A DNA stretch of 25,000 nt from Sphaeroforma sirkka (lineage: Eukaryota; Opisthokonta; Ichthyosporea; Ichthyophonida). Positions 1-12,000 of this stretch are shown here, in pieces. The stretch covers positions 1 through 25,000 of the forward strand of contig LUCW03001706.1 in the NCBI GenBank assembly GCA_001586965.3. The letters are read 5' to 3'. The notes under the pieces are model-generated. The model was not told the DNA's origin. It was given only the letters and a program-made list of their open reading frames with translations, and did not search any database. Position 1 is the stretch's first letter, and each line of letters begins with the position of its first letter. The position numbers and the translations under genes are program-made.

Positions 1-606
1 TTTGTGTGACATAATTTTCAAGACTATATAAACACACTAAACTATCGTCATACAGATATTACAAAGTGCATATGGGAATGAAATTTGACTTGATACTTCA
101 ATCATGATGTTTATAATGTATCTTGTGCATCAATACACATTATTATAGCGCATACGATACAGCCTTTTTCTATACTAAAAGTTTTAGAATTACACTATAT
201 CAGAAGTACATAAAGCTTATAACCACCAATTAATCAGGACTCTCTCCACGATCGACAATACCTCTGTGTAGTTGAGTTGAGACAGTTGCGCAATTATTCG
301 CTTGTGCCGTATATCTTGCTAGTTCGTTGGGATTAGAAGCAATTGTGAGAACAAGCGGATACGTGACATCAAGGCCTAAGGCGCGACACAAGCTTATAAC
401 CAAGGCTATGAACACCCAAATCTCTGAACTGATGCTGAATGGGTGATTGTTGATTCATACTTGTCGATTGACTGTCGCACTGCGTAGTGTCTGTGTGACT
501 GTGTCACACCACTCACAGACAATCACGACATGAAGAGAGTGATGACAATGCGACAACGCAGACAGTCTGACACTGTGTATGTTGACATCTGCCACAAACT
601 TGTGCA

Positions 607-641
607 CTGTCACAGTCACAGACACAGTGACACGGTGACAG
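607..641. repeat. Imperfect palindrome in a CACTGTCAC-rich block
   Basis: CTGTCAC at 607-613 pairs with GTGACAG at 635-641, and the inner GTCAC at 615-619 pairs with GTGAC at 627-631, leaving a 7-base loop. The surrounding 150 bases are built from permutations of GACAGTG and CACTGTC, so this may be slippage-derived simple DNA and not a designed site. Confidence 0.5.
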
Positions 642-815
642 CCCCACGGACTCATAGTAATATCCACTGTGGCACAGACTGGCACTGTCCAGTGTCCACT
701 ATTGTATCGAAATTAAAAAGAACAGCGGCAGCCCTCTGGTGACAGTGACAGTGGAGTTCAAACTTTAACAACTGTTCATTTTTTTTTTGAAGATAATATT
801 TATATGAGTAAAAAC

Positions 816-876
816 CCGGTCGTTCACACTGAACTTCACTGAAGTCTGAAGTTCTGAACCAGGTCGTTCATACTGA
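816..876. repeat. Direct repeat flanking an inverted repeat
   Basis: GGTCGTTCACACTGA (818-832) recurs as GGTCGTTCATACTGA (862-876) with one difference. Between and overlapping them, GAACTTCA (831-838) is inverted as TGAAGTTC (847-854) with an 8-base spacer. It could be a small composite regulatory site or a repeat remnant; nothing downstream decides which. Confidence 0.5.
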
Positions 877-3800
877 TTTTCAACCTAAATTTTCCCAAAA
901 CTTGCTGTTCAATTTTTTCCAAAATGAAAGAAGGCTTTTTAGCAGATCATGATAACGCCAAAACTGCGATGAGTTTCCAATACTGACATTTTGGACATAT
1001 ATGATACACTACTATATGTAGAGGTAAAATGGATTTTAGCCCGGCCCAAATGTTTACACTCTAGAGGTCATGACCCTCTACTAGAGAAAGGAAAAATTGC
1101 CACAACGGACTATAACGTCCGTAGGACGTATAATGTACTTTTGGGGCACAAGTATCGTTAGCATACACTGGATGGAAAATGTATAACTTTAAGTTAGACA
1201 TTGGGGATTGGAATCCAACGGTCTTGGACCGGAAGGTCAAAACAATCGAGTTTTTAAGTTTTCACCGATGGGATCGGGTGATAGAGCCAATATAGCGCTT
1301 CAAAAGTCCCGGATTGTGAACGAAATCTGGCTTGTATTTTTTTCTAAGGTCTGCATCAAAAATAAAAAAATGTATCCGAATAATATTTATCTATTTTATA
1401 TAGAGGTTGCGTATAGCCCAGAACTGCCCTCAAAATCGATTTTAGGCGATTAGAAAAAAGGTGTGACCCCCGGGCCCCAGATCCCAGTACCAGTATGTGG
1501 TCCCCGGCGGGAAGTACCTGGTTCTTCTGTGCACCATACTACCTTATACATAATAGATAAAATTCGGTTTCCGATGGCAATGTTTAAAAAGTGAAAAACA
1601 AAGTCTTCCAAGTAAGTCAGGAGACCAACCCGATGACCCGAATTGTATCGAAAAATTTACGTATTGTTTCGTTTACAAAAAGAATTACCATATATGGTTA
1701 TTTACCCAGATTATTTTCATAGCCAAACTCTAGGACTGGATTTGTTTGAATATTTTAGTCTCATTTTCTGGGCCTCTAACTCCTGTTTTTTAGCTCTTGT
1801 TTTTTAAAAAAAGGCAACAAAACAGATCACGTACAAATAGACAGAGACTTGTCACTTGTGTCTTGCGGCTGTCTCTTTGAGTCATCCGTCATCACGCATC
1901 CGTGTCTTGCGCTCGAGACTCCGAGCGTCGAGAGTCGGACGGAAAAGTTGAGACCCTTGCTTAATCCAGAGGGCCACTAAAACAAACATAAATAAATATA
2001 CAAAAGCTGCACTTTGTTTTTCAAATGTTTTTTTTGAAAAGAGCAAATACAATACTCTCTCAGTCTCTCTCTCTCTCTCTCTATGACACTATGGACTATG
2101 ATGTAGAGAGTGAGAGAATGTAGAGACTAGTAGAGAGTCTGAGAGTGGGGTTACAAAAAAAAAATAGGTCATGAACAATAGAACTATGAAGTCAAAATGA
2201 ACCCATTCACGAATTCACGATTTATAAAGTATAAACATTGAACGTAAATAATCGATGTTTTTACTATTTTGTTAAAAAAAAGAAAAGTATGTATACGACT
2301 ATACGTATTTAGGATAAAAGGCGACTATTTATGCCGCTGTGTCTCACTGTCTAAGTGTTTCACACCAAAAGAAGAGGGAGAGAACAAACAATCAGAGGGA
2401 CTACTCACTGTCACCATATTATACTCATATACTAACTATTACTCTTGCACTAAGCTCATTACGTTTGGATACGGAATAGAAGTAAACGTAAACGCATATT
2501 TATTCAATTTTTAAACGTTATAGCGGTTATAAAGTCATCGGAAGGGCCTACCTAGGTTCTTTTTATAGGACAGGTTCATATGGTGAAAACGGTAGACACT
2601 TCAATAATTAGACACGCAAATTGCACCTATGAGTATACAAAGGTCCGCATATGGATTACAAGTTGAACGTAAATGTATATTTATTTGATTTATAAAAGTT
2701 TTAACGGCAAACGGTTTGAGGTGCTCTTGCATAATCTCCTAAAAAGACAACTTTTGCTCAAGGCAAGAGGCTGAAGGCTGAAGCATGCTCTGACCAAAAC
2801 AAGTAAATAATGAATACTAAATATAGTAGCTTAGTTGTAAAGAGTAGGAGTGCGGTACCTGACTACCTTCTCTTTCTCGCTCTTTGAGAGAGTACTACTA
2901 CTACTACTAGTACTACTAGAGTAGTAAGTAGAGACTAGAAGACTGTGATAGAGATCGATTGGCGAGCGATAAGCAATCAACTAGCTGCGAGCTTATGCGC
3001 TAGCTCCTATACGTCTATAGCCCCTCCTATGGGATAGGCCAAAGTTAACTCATATTTGTTTTTAAAAATAGAACTAGTCAGAAGTCAACACTCAGGACTC
3101 AGGAGGCGAGGGGTTCCTAAAAACTATTGGTGTAAATTCGAGTTCCAAGGTCCAACTACCCAACCACTCTAAACGTTCAACCGTGCAACAGTAATATATT
3201 GGCCCATAAGCCATAGCTGTGAGTCTATGACTCTGTGACTGATGGCAATTTGTGCTATATAAACCGCAAAGGCGCGTGTGATTGAAATTTAGAACTCGGT
3301 GTCCAAGGAGTCCGAAAGGTTGGACTCCTGTGGGTAAGCTGGATTTTAGACGTTTCCGATTTCCTAATTCTACTCTCTGAATCTTGAGACTTGAAAGTTG
3401 AACCTCTGTCTCGCTAGAGTAGAGTCTCTACTGACCAAAACTTCCACACGCATTCTGTTGTGAAATACTCTCGGTCTCTCTCTTCTCTCCCGCGTGTGTG
3501 TTTTAAAATTCAACTGTGTAGCTATCCCTGGTTGTTGTTGTTGTTTCTTGTATGTGAATATGTGTCGACTGTCGAGTGTCGACTGTCGATAAGAAGGGAG
3601 CCCACAGCCTACCCCACGCCCCACATCCTGAGTTGACATCCTCCCGCCTAACAGTTCCCTTGGCCCTACTAGCCCCTGGAGCTTGGGCCAAGGGGCCTGG
3701 ACCCGGGGTCTCCATTACACTACTACTAGTAAATAGGAGCACAGAGAGAGAGAGCAGACTTCTGTTCTCAGGGACCCTCTTTCTACACTGTCTCTGACGC

Positions 3801-3907
3801 TGTTATCTGTGGCCTGTGAGACTTTGGGCCGTGGACCGCGAGATGTCCGATGTGGTCTGTGACTCTGCGGGTCCGCTGTCCGTGTCTCACAATCTTTCAC
3901 AAGTAGT

Positions 3908-3931
3908 CTGATCAGTGATCACAGTGATCAG
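3908..3931. repeat. GATCA-type near-palindrome
   Basis: CTGATCAG (3908-3915), TGATCA (3916-3921) and CAGTGATCAG (3922-3931) form a run of nested palindromes in which TGATC/GATCA occurs three times. The surrounding bases also hold GTGATCAC and GTGACC motifs. No gene is adjacent. Confidence 0.45.
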
Positions 3932-4170
3932 GAACTTAAGTGGTCACTAGGTCTATATTATACAGACTCCAGTGACCAGTCACTCCACACAGTTGTTGGA
4001 CCTATAGTAGTGTCTCAGTCTCAGAGCTGTTTTTATGTCTGACACAACTCTGACAGTCCAGACTCCAGAGTCACGAGAGTTTATTGGCGGACCAATAATC
4101 CTGAATATTAATCTTACTTATGCACAAGCACAACTGTGAAGTCCAAGAAATATTATTGTTTTATTTTTTT

Positions 4171-4178
<8 letters not shown>

Positions 4179-4220
<42 letters not shown>
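4179..4220. repeat. (AT)21 microsatellite
   Basis: This is an uninterrupted AT dinucleotide run of 42 bp following a T-rich stretch. It is one of many AT runs in the window. Confidence 0.95.
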
Positions 4221-4222
<2 letters not shown>

Positions 4223-5074
4223 ATACGTATATGTACAGGTCCACGGACCATGGGCCACGGGCCCACGCCCCACGCCCACGGTCCTACACTTACAGTTACA
4301 GACCCACATTCACAAATCAGTGAAATCACAGCTACAGTACTATGTAAATAGAAAAAAGTCGTTGGTCTTTGTCTTTTTTAAAAACAAAACTATTTGTTAT
4401 TTTTTAAATAAAAAAACAAATACATCGTCGGGCATATCCTTGGGTCAGTTGGATGCCTAAAATTCTAGATTTACTCATTTTACAGTACAATTTTTGGAGG
4501 AACACTGTTGCCGTGTTGCGGCATTGCGATCTGCATATATAAATAGTTTTAAAAAAAAGTGGATGTGCATTTTTTAAATACTTTGTTTTTTTAAAAACAA
4601 AATATTTAAAAATAGAAATAATATATATATATATATATTTTTTAAATACATAAAAAAATATTTTACTAAAAAAAATACTTTTGTTTCTCTTTGTATATAT
4701 TATTTCATTTCTTTGTCCAGTTTGTATTTATATACAAAAATAAATACCAGTTTGTGTGTGTGGACTGTGGAATCTTTGTAGTTTGATGTGCCGCTAGCGC
4801 ACGTGAACTTCGTGAATTGGAAGTCTAAATCCTAATTTTCAGTTGACCATATTTACAGTATGTAAGCTGAGAATTGAATTTACGATTGCTGCTAAAGAAA
4901 CCCGACTTCTGCTCGTGACCCTAATCCAGCAGAGAGAGAGCCATGATGATAAATACATAATAGTATCTGGCTATGAAACTATAGAAGATCATCAGGAAAG
5001 CCTATGGAACCGATGTAAATTTATTCTTTTTTAAACATCAAGTGAAAAACATTACACCATTTGCCACACAGTGC

Positions 5075-5082
5075 TATAAAAG
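5075..5082 (+). promoter_or_regulatory. TATA box of the GH1 gene
   Basis: TATAAAAG lies 26 bp upstream of the first ATG of the long open frame. Transcription from a TATA box usually starts about 25-30 bp downstream, which is about 5100-5110 here. That would leave the ATG at 5101 at or before the cap site and make the ATG at 5167 the first usable start. TATA-to-TSS spacing is general knowledge; its use here is inference. Confidence 0.6.
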
Positions 5083-5100
5083 CGCTTTCAGTCCGATATC

Positions 5101-7371
5101 ATGGATTCACAACAGTCACTACGACCAAGAGGAACAACATATCAAAATATGTTTATTGATTGCACTATGACTAAGTGTTTCTTAACTGCCACCGTTCTAT
5201 TGGCACTCACTGGAGCGGTAATCGGTCAGCCAACGAGCGAAATGGCCTCTGATGTTCCGATCGAGACAGCCTCAGACGTACCGAGCGAAGCAGCCTCAGA
5301 CATCCCGATCGAAACAGCTTCTGATGTCGCGGACGAGGTAGCCTCAGACAGCCCAGACGACTCAGCCTCAGAGGCCTTGAGCGAGACATCCTCAGATGGA
5401 ACGTGTATCGGATTCGATGTGTGTCCAACGGAGTTTCCACAGCCGTTCTACCCAGGTGAATACCCCAACACCTACGTACTGGATTCAAACGTGACTTTCC
5501 CCGATACGTTTGAATGGGGTGTAGGAACTGCCGCGTACCAGATCGAAGGTGCGTACAATCAAGATGGCCGTGGAGCTTCCATTTGGGACACCTACACGGG
5601 AGCTAATACCGTAGGCATGCCTGGATCGGTGTGTAAGGAAGCACCTTGTGCCGTTAATAGTGCCCAGGGAATCAAGGGAGCGACTGGTAACGTCGCCAAC
5701 GACCACTACAACAAGTATTTAGATGATGTGGCCACTATGAAAGCATTGGGTGTGCCTGAATACCGTTTCAGTATTGCCTGGCCGCGCGTGATTCCCACTG
5801 GAGTTTTGGGAGATGACCGTGAAGGTTTGAATAAAGAAGGGCTGCAGTTCTATCACAATCTCATCGACGCGTTGATCGAGGCAAATATCAAGCCAGTTAT
5901 CACTCTGTTTCACTGGGATCTTCCTCAGGGTTTGCTGGATGCCAATTACTACGAAGATATTCCCATCTGTGACCCTGCGTACAAGCAAGGATGGTACGAA
6001 TGTGACCTCAAGGAGGACGGCACGCCAGGTGGCAGAGCCATGAACGAGACATTCATTGTCAAGCAATTCGCCGACTACGCTCAACTGATTTTCGAAGAAT
6101 TCAGCGATAAGGTGAAGACTTTCGCTACATTCAACGAGGCCTGGACCTTCACTTGGCTTGCAAGTGGTAAGGGTAAAGCGCCTGCTGTGCGTCCCTACCA
6201 GGATTCTGAGGTGTGGCCGTACATTGCCGGTTACAACGTTATCCGCTCTCACTTGGCAGCTGTAAAAGTATTCCGACAAATGCAGCAAGACGATCCCAGT
6301 ATGGCCGATTCTAGAATCGGTATCACCAATAATTGCGACTGGCGTGAACCGATGACCGACTCACCACAGGATATTGCCGCGAGCGAGCGCACTTTGGAGG
6401 CATGGATTGGTTGGTACACCGACCCCATCTATGGCGCGAACGGTGACTACCCCGAGTCCATGAAGAAGATGGTTGGTGACCGTTTGCCAGCCTTTACGGA
6501 CGAGGAGAAATCTGAGTTGATGGCCAACAAACCAGACTATTTCGGTCTCAACCACTACGGAACATCCTTTGTACGCGATTGCCCTGACTACGTTTGCGAC
6601 CCACAAGAGACAAATGGTGTGTGGAACACTGTGGATGTTCCCGACTTTGTTAATGCTGACGGTGCAAACTCTGTCCAAATCCTGAACGACAATCTAGCCG
6701 CCGGACAGTCTGCTTGGTTGTTTGGTGCTGCATGGGGATTCCGCAAACTACTGAATTGGGTGAGCAACCGATATGGCACTGAATATCCCATCTACGTGAC
6801 TGAGAACGGTTGGTCAGTACAGGCCGACACCGAACAGCAGGGCAAGTACGACACTGGACGTGTTCTGTTCTACTACAGCTATCTTAACCAGATGAGCAAG
6901 GCTATCAGTGAGGACGGCGTGAACGTCGCTGGATACTACGCGTGGAGTCTTATGGACAATTTCGAATGGGAGCGTGGTTACCATGAGCGATTCGGGGTGA
7001 TGTATGATGAATTCAACTTCTGCCACGTGAAGGACATTAATAACCCTAACTGTGACCCCAACTCGCCTACTCCCGATACACCCGTCTATGATGCTGCCAC
7101 CGGCGATTCTTCAGCACTTTGTGGCAACACTTGTCTGTTCTCTGAACAGCCCGATCCCTCAACATCCATCAACCAGACCCGCCATCCCAAAAACTCGCTT
7201 CTATGGTTGACTGAGGTGTGGAATTCTCAGACAGTTGTGGACCCTGGAACTTACCTATGGGCAACCAAGGCTTCTGACATCTGCTATGGACCTGATGGCA
7301 CCACCTACAACGGCAACTCGTGGATGTACGTGTCCGACTGTAACTTCAACCCAATCGAGGAGCGTCTCTAA
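5101..7371 (+). CDS. Secreted GH1 beta-glycosidase (beta-glucosidase type)
   Basis: This is a retaining glycoside hydrolase of family 1, expected to remove beta-linked glucose or related sugars. The open frame gives 756 residues from 5101. I favour the ATG at 5167 (734 residues) because a clean signal peptide (MTKCFLTATVLLALTGAVIG) starts there and the TATA box places the cap site near 5105. In 5167 numbering: signal peptide 1-20; an acidic Ser/Asp linker of six octads at 27-74; a GH1 N-terminal signature with GTAAYQIEGAYNQDGRGAS from about residue 118; FHWDLPQ; acid/base Glu324 in TFNEAW (the family usually has TFNEP); nucleophile Glu546 in VTENGW; and the substrate-binding SLMDNFEWERGYHERFG. 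Several N-X-T sequons and many Cys fit secretion. After the FEWERG motif there is a Cys-rich insertion of about 70 residues before the usual R-x-P-K-x-S end motif (here TRHPKNS). The gene has no introns, unlike its neighbour. Exact substrate is unknown. Confidence 0.93.
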   Translation: MDSQQSLRPRGTTYQNMFIDCTMTKCFLTATVLLALTGAVIGQPTSEMASDVPIETASDVPSEAASDIPIETASDVADEVASDSPDDSASEALSETSSDGTCIGFDVCPTEFPQPFYPGEYPNTYVLDSNVTFPDTFEWGVGTAAYQIEGAYNQDGRGASIWDTYTGANTVGMPGSVCKEAPCAVNSAQGIKGATGNVANDHYNKYLDDVATMKALGVPEYRFSIAWPRVIPTGVLGDDREGLNKEGLQFYHNLIDALIEANIKPVITLFHWDLPQGLLDANYYEDIPICDPAYKQGWYECDLKEDGTPGGRAMNETFIVKQFADYAQLIFEEFSDKVKTFATFNEAWTFTWLASGKGKAPAVRPYQDSEVWPYIAGYNVIRSHLAAVKVFRQMQQDDPSMADSRIGITNNCDWREPMTDSPQDIAASERTLEAWIGWYTDPIYGANGDYPESMKKMVGDRLPAFTDEEKSELMANKPDYFGLNHYGTSFVRDCPDYVCDPQETNGVWNTVDVPDFVNADGANSVQILNDNLAAGQSAWLFGAAWGFRKLLNWVSNRYGTEYPIYVTENGWSVQADTEQQGKYDTGRVLFYYSYLNQMSKAISEDGVNVAGYYAWSLMDNFEWERGYHERFGVMYDEFNFCHVKDINNPNCDPNSPTPDTPVYDAATGDSSALCGNTCLFSEQPDPSTSINQTRHPKNSLLWLTEVWNSQTVVDPGTYLWATKASDICYGPDGTTYNGNSWMYVSDCNFNPIEERL
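5245..5388 (+). repeat. 24-bp coding repeat: six acidic octapeptides
   Basis: Six in-frame units of 24 bp encode ASDVPIET, ASDVPSEA, ASDIPIET, ASDVADEV, ASDSPDDS and ASEALSET, followed by SSDG. They sit directly after the signal peptide and before the catalytic domain, so they probably form a flexible acidic, possibly O-glycosylated, spacer. Units become more diverged toward the 3' side. Confidence 0.85.
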
Positions 7372-7509
7372 ATAAGCGCTCAAGAAGTGGCCACCGCCAT
7401 TCGAAAGCAAAACAGAGCATGGCCGGCCTCCTTCCACAACAAATGTGAGTATCGATCATTCGTTTTTTTTTGGGTTAATTTCATAGCTACCTAAATAGAA
7501 AATTTTCAA

Positions 7510-7515
7510 AATAAA
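7510..7515 (+). terminator. Candidate poly(A) signal of the GH1 gene
   Basis: AATAAA occurs 139 bp after the GH1 stop codon, the first canonical hexamer downstream. A donor-like GTGAGT at 7444-7449 precedes it, so a 3' UTR intron is possible. This is inferred from motif and position only. Confidence 0.4.
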
Positions 7516-8439
7516 TAACCATTTTATAAATTTCGATGCGAATGTCACAGCTTTCTTGTTTTGATACATCATCGCTCTCACTGATATATTGACTGATCCT
7601 AAAGGCAAATTCAAAATAACTTGTGGGTAGTAACTACAAAATATCTAATACACACATGGGAGCATAGCTATTTAAGTTAATACAAGTTAATACCAGACAT
7701 ATGCATGATCTGCTGGTACTTCCAAGGTCACAATCTTTAGCCCAATTCAGCAGGGCAAATTTACATATATGGGTCTGATACTGGGCCAATTTCCAAAGAG
7801 CGGCCACTGCACTTGCAGTTACAGCACATGCAGCTACAGAATCAAGAAAAACCTGTGCATCTGTGCCTGATATCCGACGGGTATGTCGTTTACAATAATT
7901 CCCCATTGTCGACGGTGCAGTGATGTGTATTGCTTCTACGCCGTAAGTACACGCACATGAGTACGTCCCCCATATCCCCCTTCAACCATTGCCGAGTTGC
8001 AATGCTGTGCGATGACTATAGACCATTTGAATGCAAATGTGTGCTTGCCATGTCACCCTGACTATTCCTTCCGTCAATTATGCAGTGGTATATGGCATCT
8101 CTAAGCCGTATGGATGCACGGGTGTGTTAGGGGTTTAGGGTCTAGAGGTTCAGATATATATGCATGTATGTGCTTGTGGCTGGCGATCCAACGCTCTCAC
8201 CTTGCCGTTGTGTCGAATCACAAACCTAAACCTTAGAACACAATAGCGCACGAGTTGGCCCACGTGGCTATGCCTTTGCTCTCAACATTTGGCGATGCTG
8301 TAGAAATCTGTGGCAAACGTCCACCGCGCACTCAGTAAGAACGCCACGGGATGTAATGGTCGAGCATACATCTATACCATTTACACACCACTTCACTCAG
8401 AGTGGGAAGCGCATCGTTAGCACAGATATGTAGTGTGTT

Positions 8440-8560
8440 CTAGGTGCTTGTTCAGCCACCATGCCATTCTCACACCCATCTGAGGTCACAGGTCTGTATT
8501 AAGTACTAGGTGCTAGGTTAGACACTGCCATTCACCACATCCATCTGAGATCACAGGTAT
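8440..8560. repeat. Diverged 66-bp tandem duplication
   Basis: The segment from CTAGGTGCTTG at 8440 through CATCTGAGGTCACAGGT is repeated from CTAGGTGCTAGG at 8506 through CATCTGAGATCACAGGT. The offset is 66 bp, with substitutions and small indels between the copies. Confidence 0.7.
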
Positions 8561-8670
8561 GGGTGCTCTGTTCATTCACTGATGAAGACTCGCGTGTTGA
8601 GTCGGAGGTGCGTATTGTGGTTGATACGGTCTTGCAGCTGTGATCGATACCTCTGCATATCTCCGTTTAT

Positions 8671-8746
8671 GTCGCATATCTGCGTGGATGTCTCATATAA
8701 GCATGGATGTCTCATATATCTATGGATGTCGCATATCTGCTTGATT
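8671..8746. repeat. Four tandem 19-bp units
   Basis: Four consecutive 19-bp units each begin GTCGCATAT or GTCTCATAT and end in GGAT or GATT; the first is GTCGCATATCTGCGTGGAT. First and fourth units share the GTCGCATATCTGC form and the middle two share GTCTCATATA. It is a small minisatellite about 260 bp before the large array and has an unrelated unit. Confidence 0.8.
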
Positions 8747-9005
8747 ACTACATATTTGTGTGCTTGTCCTAGGTAAATCGCGTGCGCATCCCACGGTTAA
8801 CAAAAATCGCTCTACTTTCCACACACGTGCCTGTCATACCGTTTCCTCTGAAATCGTTTCGTGTTGTTCTGAACTCTTCCCTTTGGTATTAATTATTGCA
8901 TGGCTGAACTATAAGCCTTGCAACTAGTGGATGTGGTGGTGAATTCTCGCAACAAAACACAACACAATACAACTGATGTGGCTGTGTTTAGAATCCTTAT
9001 TCGTA

Positions 9006-12000
9006 TTGGACCTATATAGTCTACCTATGGTTCAAAGGCGTACATCTATATTGTTTACCCATGGTGCAAAAGCTTGGACCTATATTGTCTACCCATGGTC
9101 CAAAGGTTGTGACTGATATAGTCTATCCATGGTCCAAAGGCTTGGACCTATATTGTCTACCCATGGTCCAAAGGCTTGAACCTACATAGTCTACCCATGG
9201 TCCAAAGGCATGGTCCTATATAGTCTACCAATGGTCCAAAGGCTTGGACTTATATAGTCTACCCATGGTATAAAGGCTTGGACCTATATAGTCTACCCAT
9301 AATGCAAAGGCTTGGACCTATATAGTCTACCTATGGTACAAAGGCTTGGACCTATATAGTCTACCCATAGTCCAAAGGTTTGGACCTATATTGTCTACCC
9401 ATGGTCCAAAGGCTTGGACCTATATTGTCTACCCATGATCCAAAGGCTTGGACCTATATTGTCTACTCATGGTCCAAAGGCTTGGACCTATATTGTCTAC
9501 TCATGGTCCAAAGGCTTGGACCTATATAGTCTACCCATGGTCCAAAGGCTTGGACCTATATAGTCTACCCATGATCCAAAGGCTTGGACCTATATAGTCT
9601 ACCCATGGTTCAAACTTGGACCTATATAGTCTACCCATGGTTCAAAGGCTTGGACCTATATAGTCTACCCATGGTCCAATGGCTAGGTCCTATATAGTCT
9701 ACCCATGATCCAAAGGCTTGGACCTATATTGTCTACCTATAGTCCAAAGGATGGACATATATAGTCTACCCATGATCTAAAGGCTTGGACCTATATTGTT
9801 TACCCATGGTCCAAAGGCTTGGACCTATATTGTCTACTCATGGTCCAAAGGCTTGGACCTATATAGTCTACTCATGGTCCAAAGGCTTGGACTTATATAG
9901 TCTACCCATGATCCAAAGGCTTGGGCCTATATAGTCTCCCCATGGTTCAAAGGCTTGGTACCATATTGTCTACCCAAGGTGCATAGGCTGGACCTATATT
10001 GTCTACCCATGGTTCAAAGGCTTGGACTTATATAGTCTACCCATGGTATAAAGGCTTGGACCTATATAGTCTACCCATGGTTCAAAGGCTTGTTACTATA
10101 TTGTCCACCCATGGTGCATAGGCTTGGACCTATATTGTCTACCCATGATCCAAAGGTTGGGACTTATATAGTATACCCATGGTCTAAAGGCTTGGATCTA
10201 ATAGTCTACCCACGGTCCAAAGGCTTGGACCTATATAGTCTACCTATGGTCGAAAGGATTGGACATATATAGTCTACTCATGGTCCAAAGGCATTGACCT
10301 ATATAGTCTACCCATGGTCCAAAAGCTTGGACTTATACCGTCTACCCATGGTCCAAAGTCTTGGACCTATATTGTCTACCCATGGTCCAAATGTTGGGGC
10401 TTATATAGTCTATCCATGGTCCAAAGGCTTAGACCTATATAGTCTACCCATGGTCCAAAGGATTGGACATATATAGTATACCCATGGTCCAAAGGCTTGG
10501 ATCTATATAATCTACCTATGGTCCAAAGGATTGGACATATATAGTCTACTCATGATCCAAAGGCATGGACCTATATAGTCTACCCACGGTCCAAAGGCTT
10601 GGACCTATATAGTCTACCCATGGTCCAAAGGCTTGGACCTATTATATTGTCTACCCATGGTCCAAAGGCTTGGACTTATATAGTCTACCCATGGTCCAAA
10701 GTCTTGGACCTATATTGTCTACCCATGGTCCAAATGTTGGGGCTTATATAGTCTATCCATGGTCCAAAGGCTTAGACCTATATAGTCTACCCATGGTCCA
10801 AAGGATTGGACATATATAGTATACCCATGGTCCAAAGGCTTGGATCTATATAATCTACCTATGGTCCAAAGGATTGGACATATATAGTCTACTCATGATC
10901 CAAAGGCATGGACCTATATAGTCTACCCATAGTCCAAAGGTTTGGACCTATATTGTCTACCCATGGTCCAAAGGCTTGGACCTATTATATTGTCTACCCA
11001 TGGTCCAAAGGCTTGGAACAATATTGTCTACTCATGGTCCAAAGGCTTGGACTTATATAGTCTACCCATGATCCAAAGGCTTGGGCCTATATAGTCTCCC
11101 CATGGTTCAAAGGCTTGGACATATATAGTATACCCATGGTCCAAAGGCTTGGATCTATATAATCTACCTATGGTCCAAAGGATTGGACATATATAGTCTA
11201 CTCATGATCCAAAGGCATGGACCTATATAGTCTACCCATAGTCCAAAGGTTTGGACCTATATTGTCTACCCATGGTCCAAAGGCTTGGACCTATTATATT
11301 GTCTACCCATGGTCCAAAGGCTTGGAACAATATTGTCTACTCATGGTCCAAAGGCTTGGACTTGTATAGTCTACCCATGATCCAAAGGCATGGACCTATA
11401 TAGTCTACCCACGGTCCAAAGGCTTGGACCTATATAGTCTACCCATGGTCCAAAGGCTTGGACCTATTATATTGTCTACCCATGGTCCAAAGGCTTGGAA
11501 CAATATTGTCTACTCATGGTCCAAAGGCTTGGACTTATATAGTCTACCCATGGTCCAAAGTCTTGGACCTATATTGTCTACCCATGGTCCAAATGTTGGG
11601 GCTTATATAGTCTATCCATGGTCCAAAGGCTTAGACCTATATAGTCTACCCATGGTCCAAAGGATTGGACATATATAGTATACCCATGGTCCAAAGGCTT
11701 GGATCTATATAATCTACCTATGGTCCAAAGGATTGGACATATATAGTCTACTCATGATCCAAAGGCATGGACCTATATAGTCTACCCATAGTCCAAAGGT
11801 TTGGACCTATATTGTCTACCCATGGTCCAAAGGCTTGGACCTATTATATTGTCTACCCATGGTCCAAAGGCTTGGAACAATATTGTCTACTCATGGTCCA
11901 AAGGCTTGGACTTATATAGTCTACCCATGATCCAAAGGCTTGGGCCTATATAGTCTACCCATGGTTCAAAGGCTTGTTACCATATTGTCTACCCATGGTG

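Larger units (their letters stand above)
1..4842. other. AT-rich non-coding region with simple repeats
   Basis: I see no convincing gene here on either strand. The short open frames lack recognisable domains, plausible splice sites or coding-like composition. The stretch holds cryptically simple DNA: a CACTG/CAGTG-rich block at about 455-760, CT/GA-rich blocks at 2050-2140 and 2870-2945, a short GTT run near 3533-3546, a GTGTCGACTGTCGA repeat near 3561-3588, an (AT)21 run at 4179-4220, and A/T homopolymer-rich DNA at 4350-4700. Several imperfect palindromes are listed separately. Enhancers or non-coding RNAs cannot be excluded from sequence alone. Confidence 0.6.
7516..9005. other. Non-coding spacer between GH1 gene and minisatellite
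   Basis: I see no supported gene. A minus-strand open frame of 90 codons at 7634-7906 has no recognisable domain or promoter and is not called. The stretch contains a 66-bp-period duplication (8440-8560) and four 19-bp tandem units (8671-8746), listed separately. Confidence 0.5.

Noticed and set aside
3370-3900. Overlapping frames on both strands in a GC-richer patch
   Set aside because: All frames are short, overlap on opposite strands and lack domains; composition is cryptically simple.
4843-5034. 63-codon frame just upstream of the GH1 gene
   Set aside because: No family recognised. It lies in the promoter region and ends about 40 bp before the TATA box.
7634-7906. Minus-strand frame of 90 codons after the GH1 gene
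   Set aside because: No domain, no promoter or poly(A) context, and Ala/Cys-rich composition without a recognisable pattern. Could be chance.
8127-8141. TTAGGGGTTTAGGG, telomere-like
   Set aside because: Only about two imperfect units, expected by chance in 25 kb.
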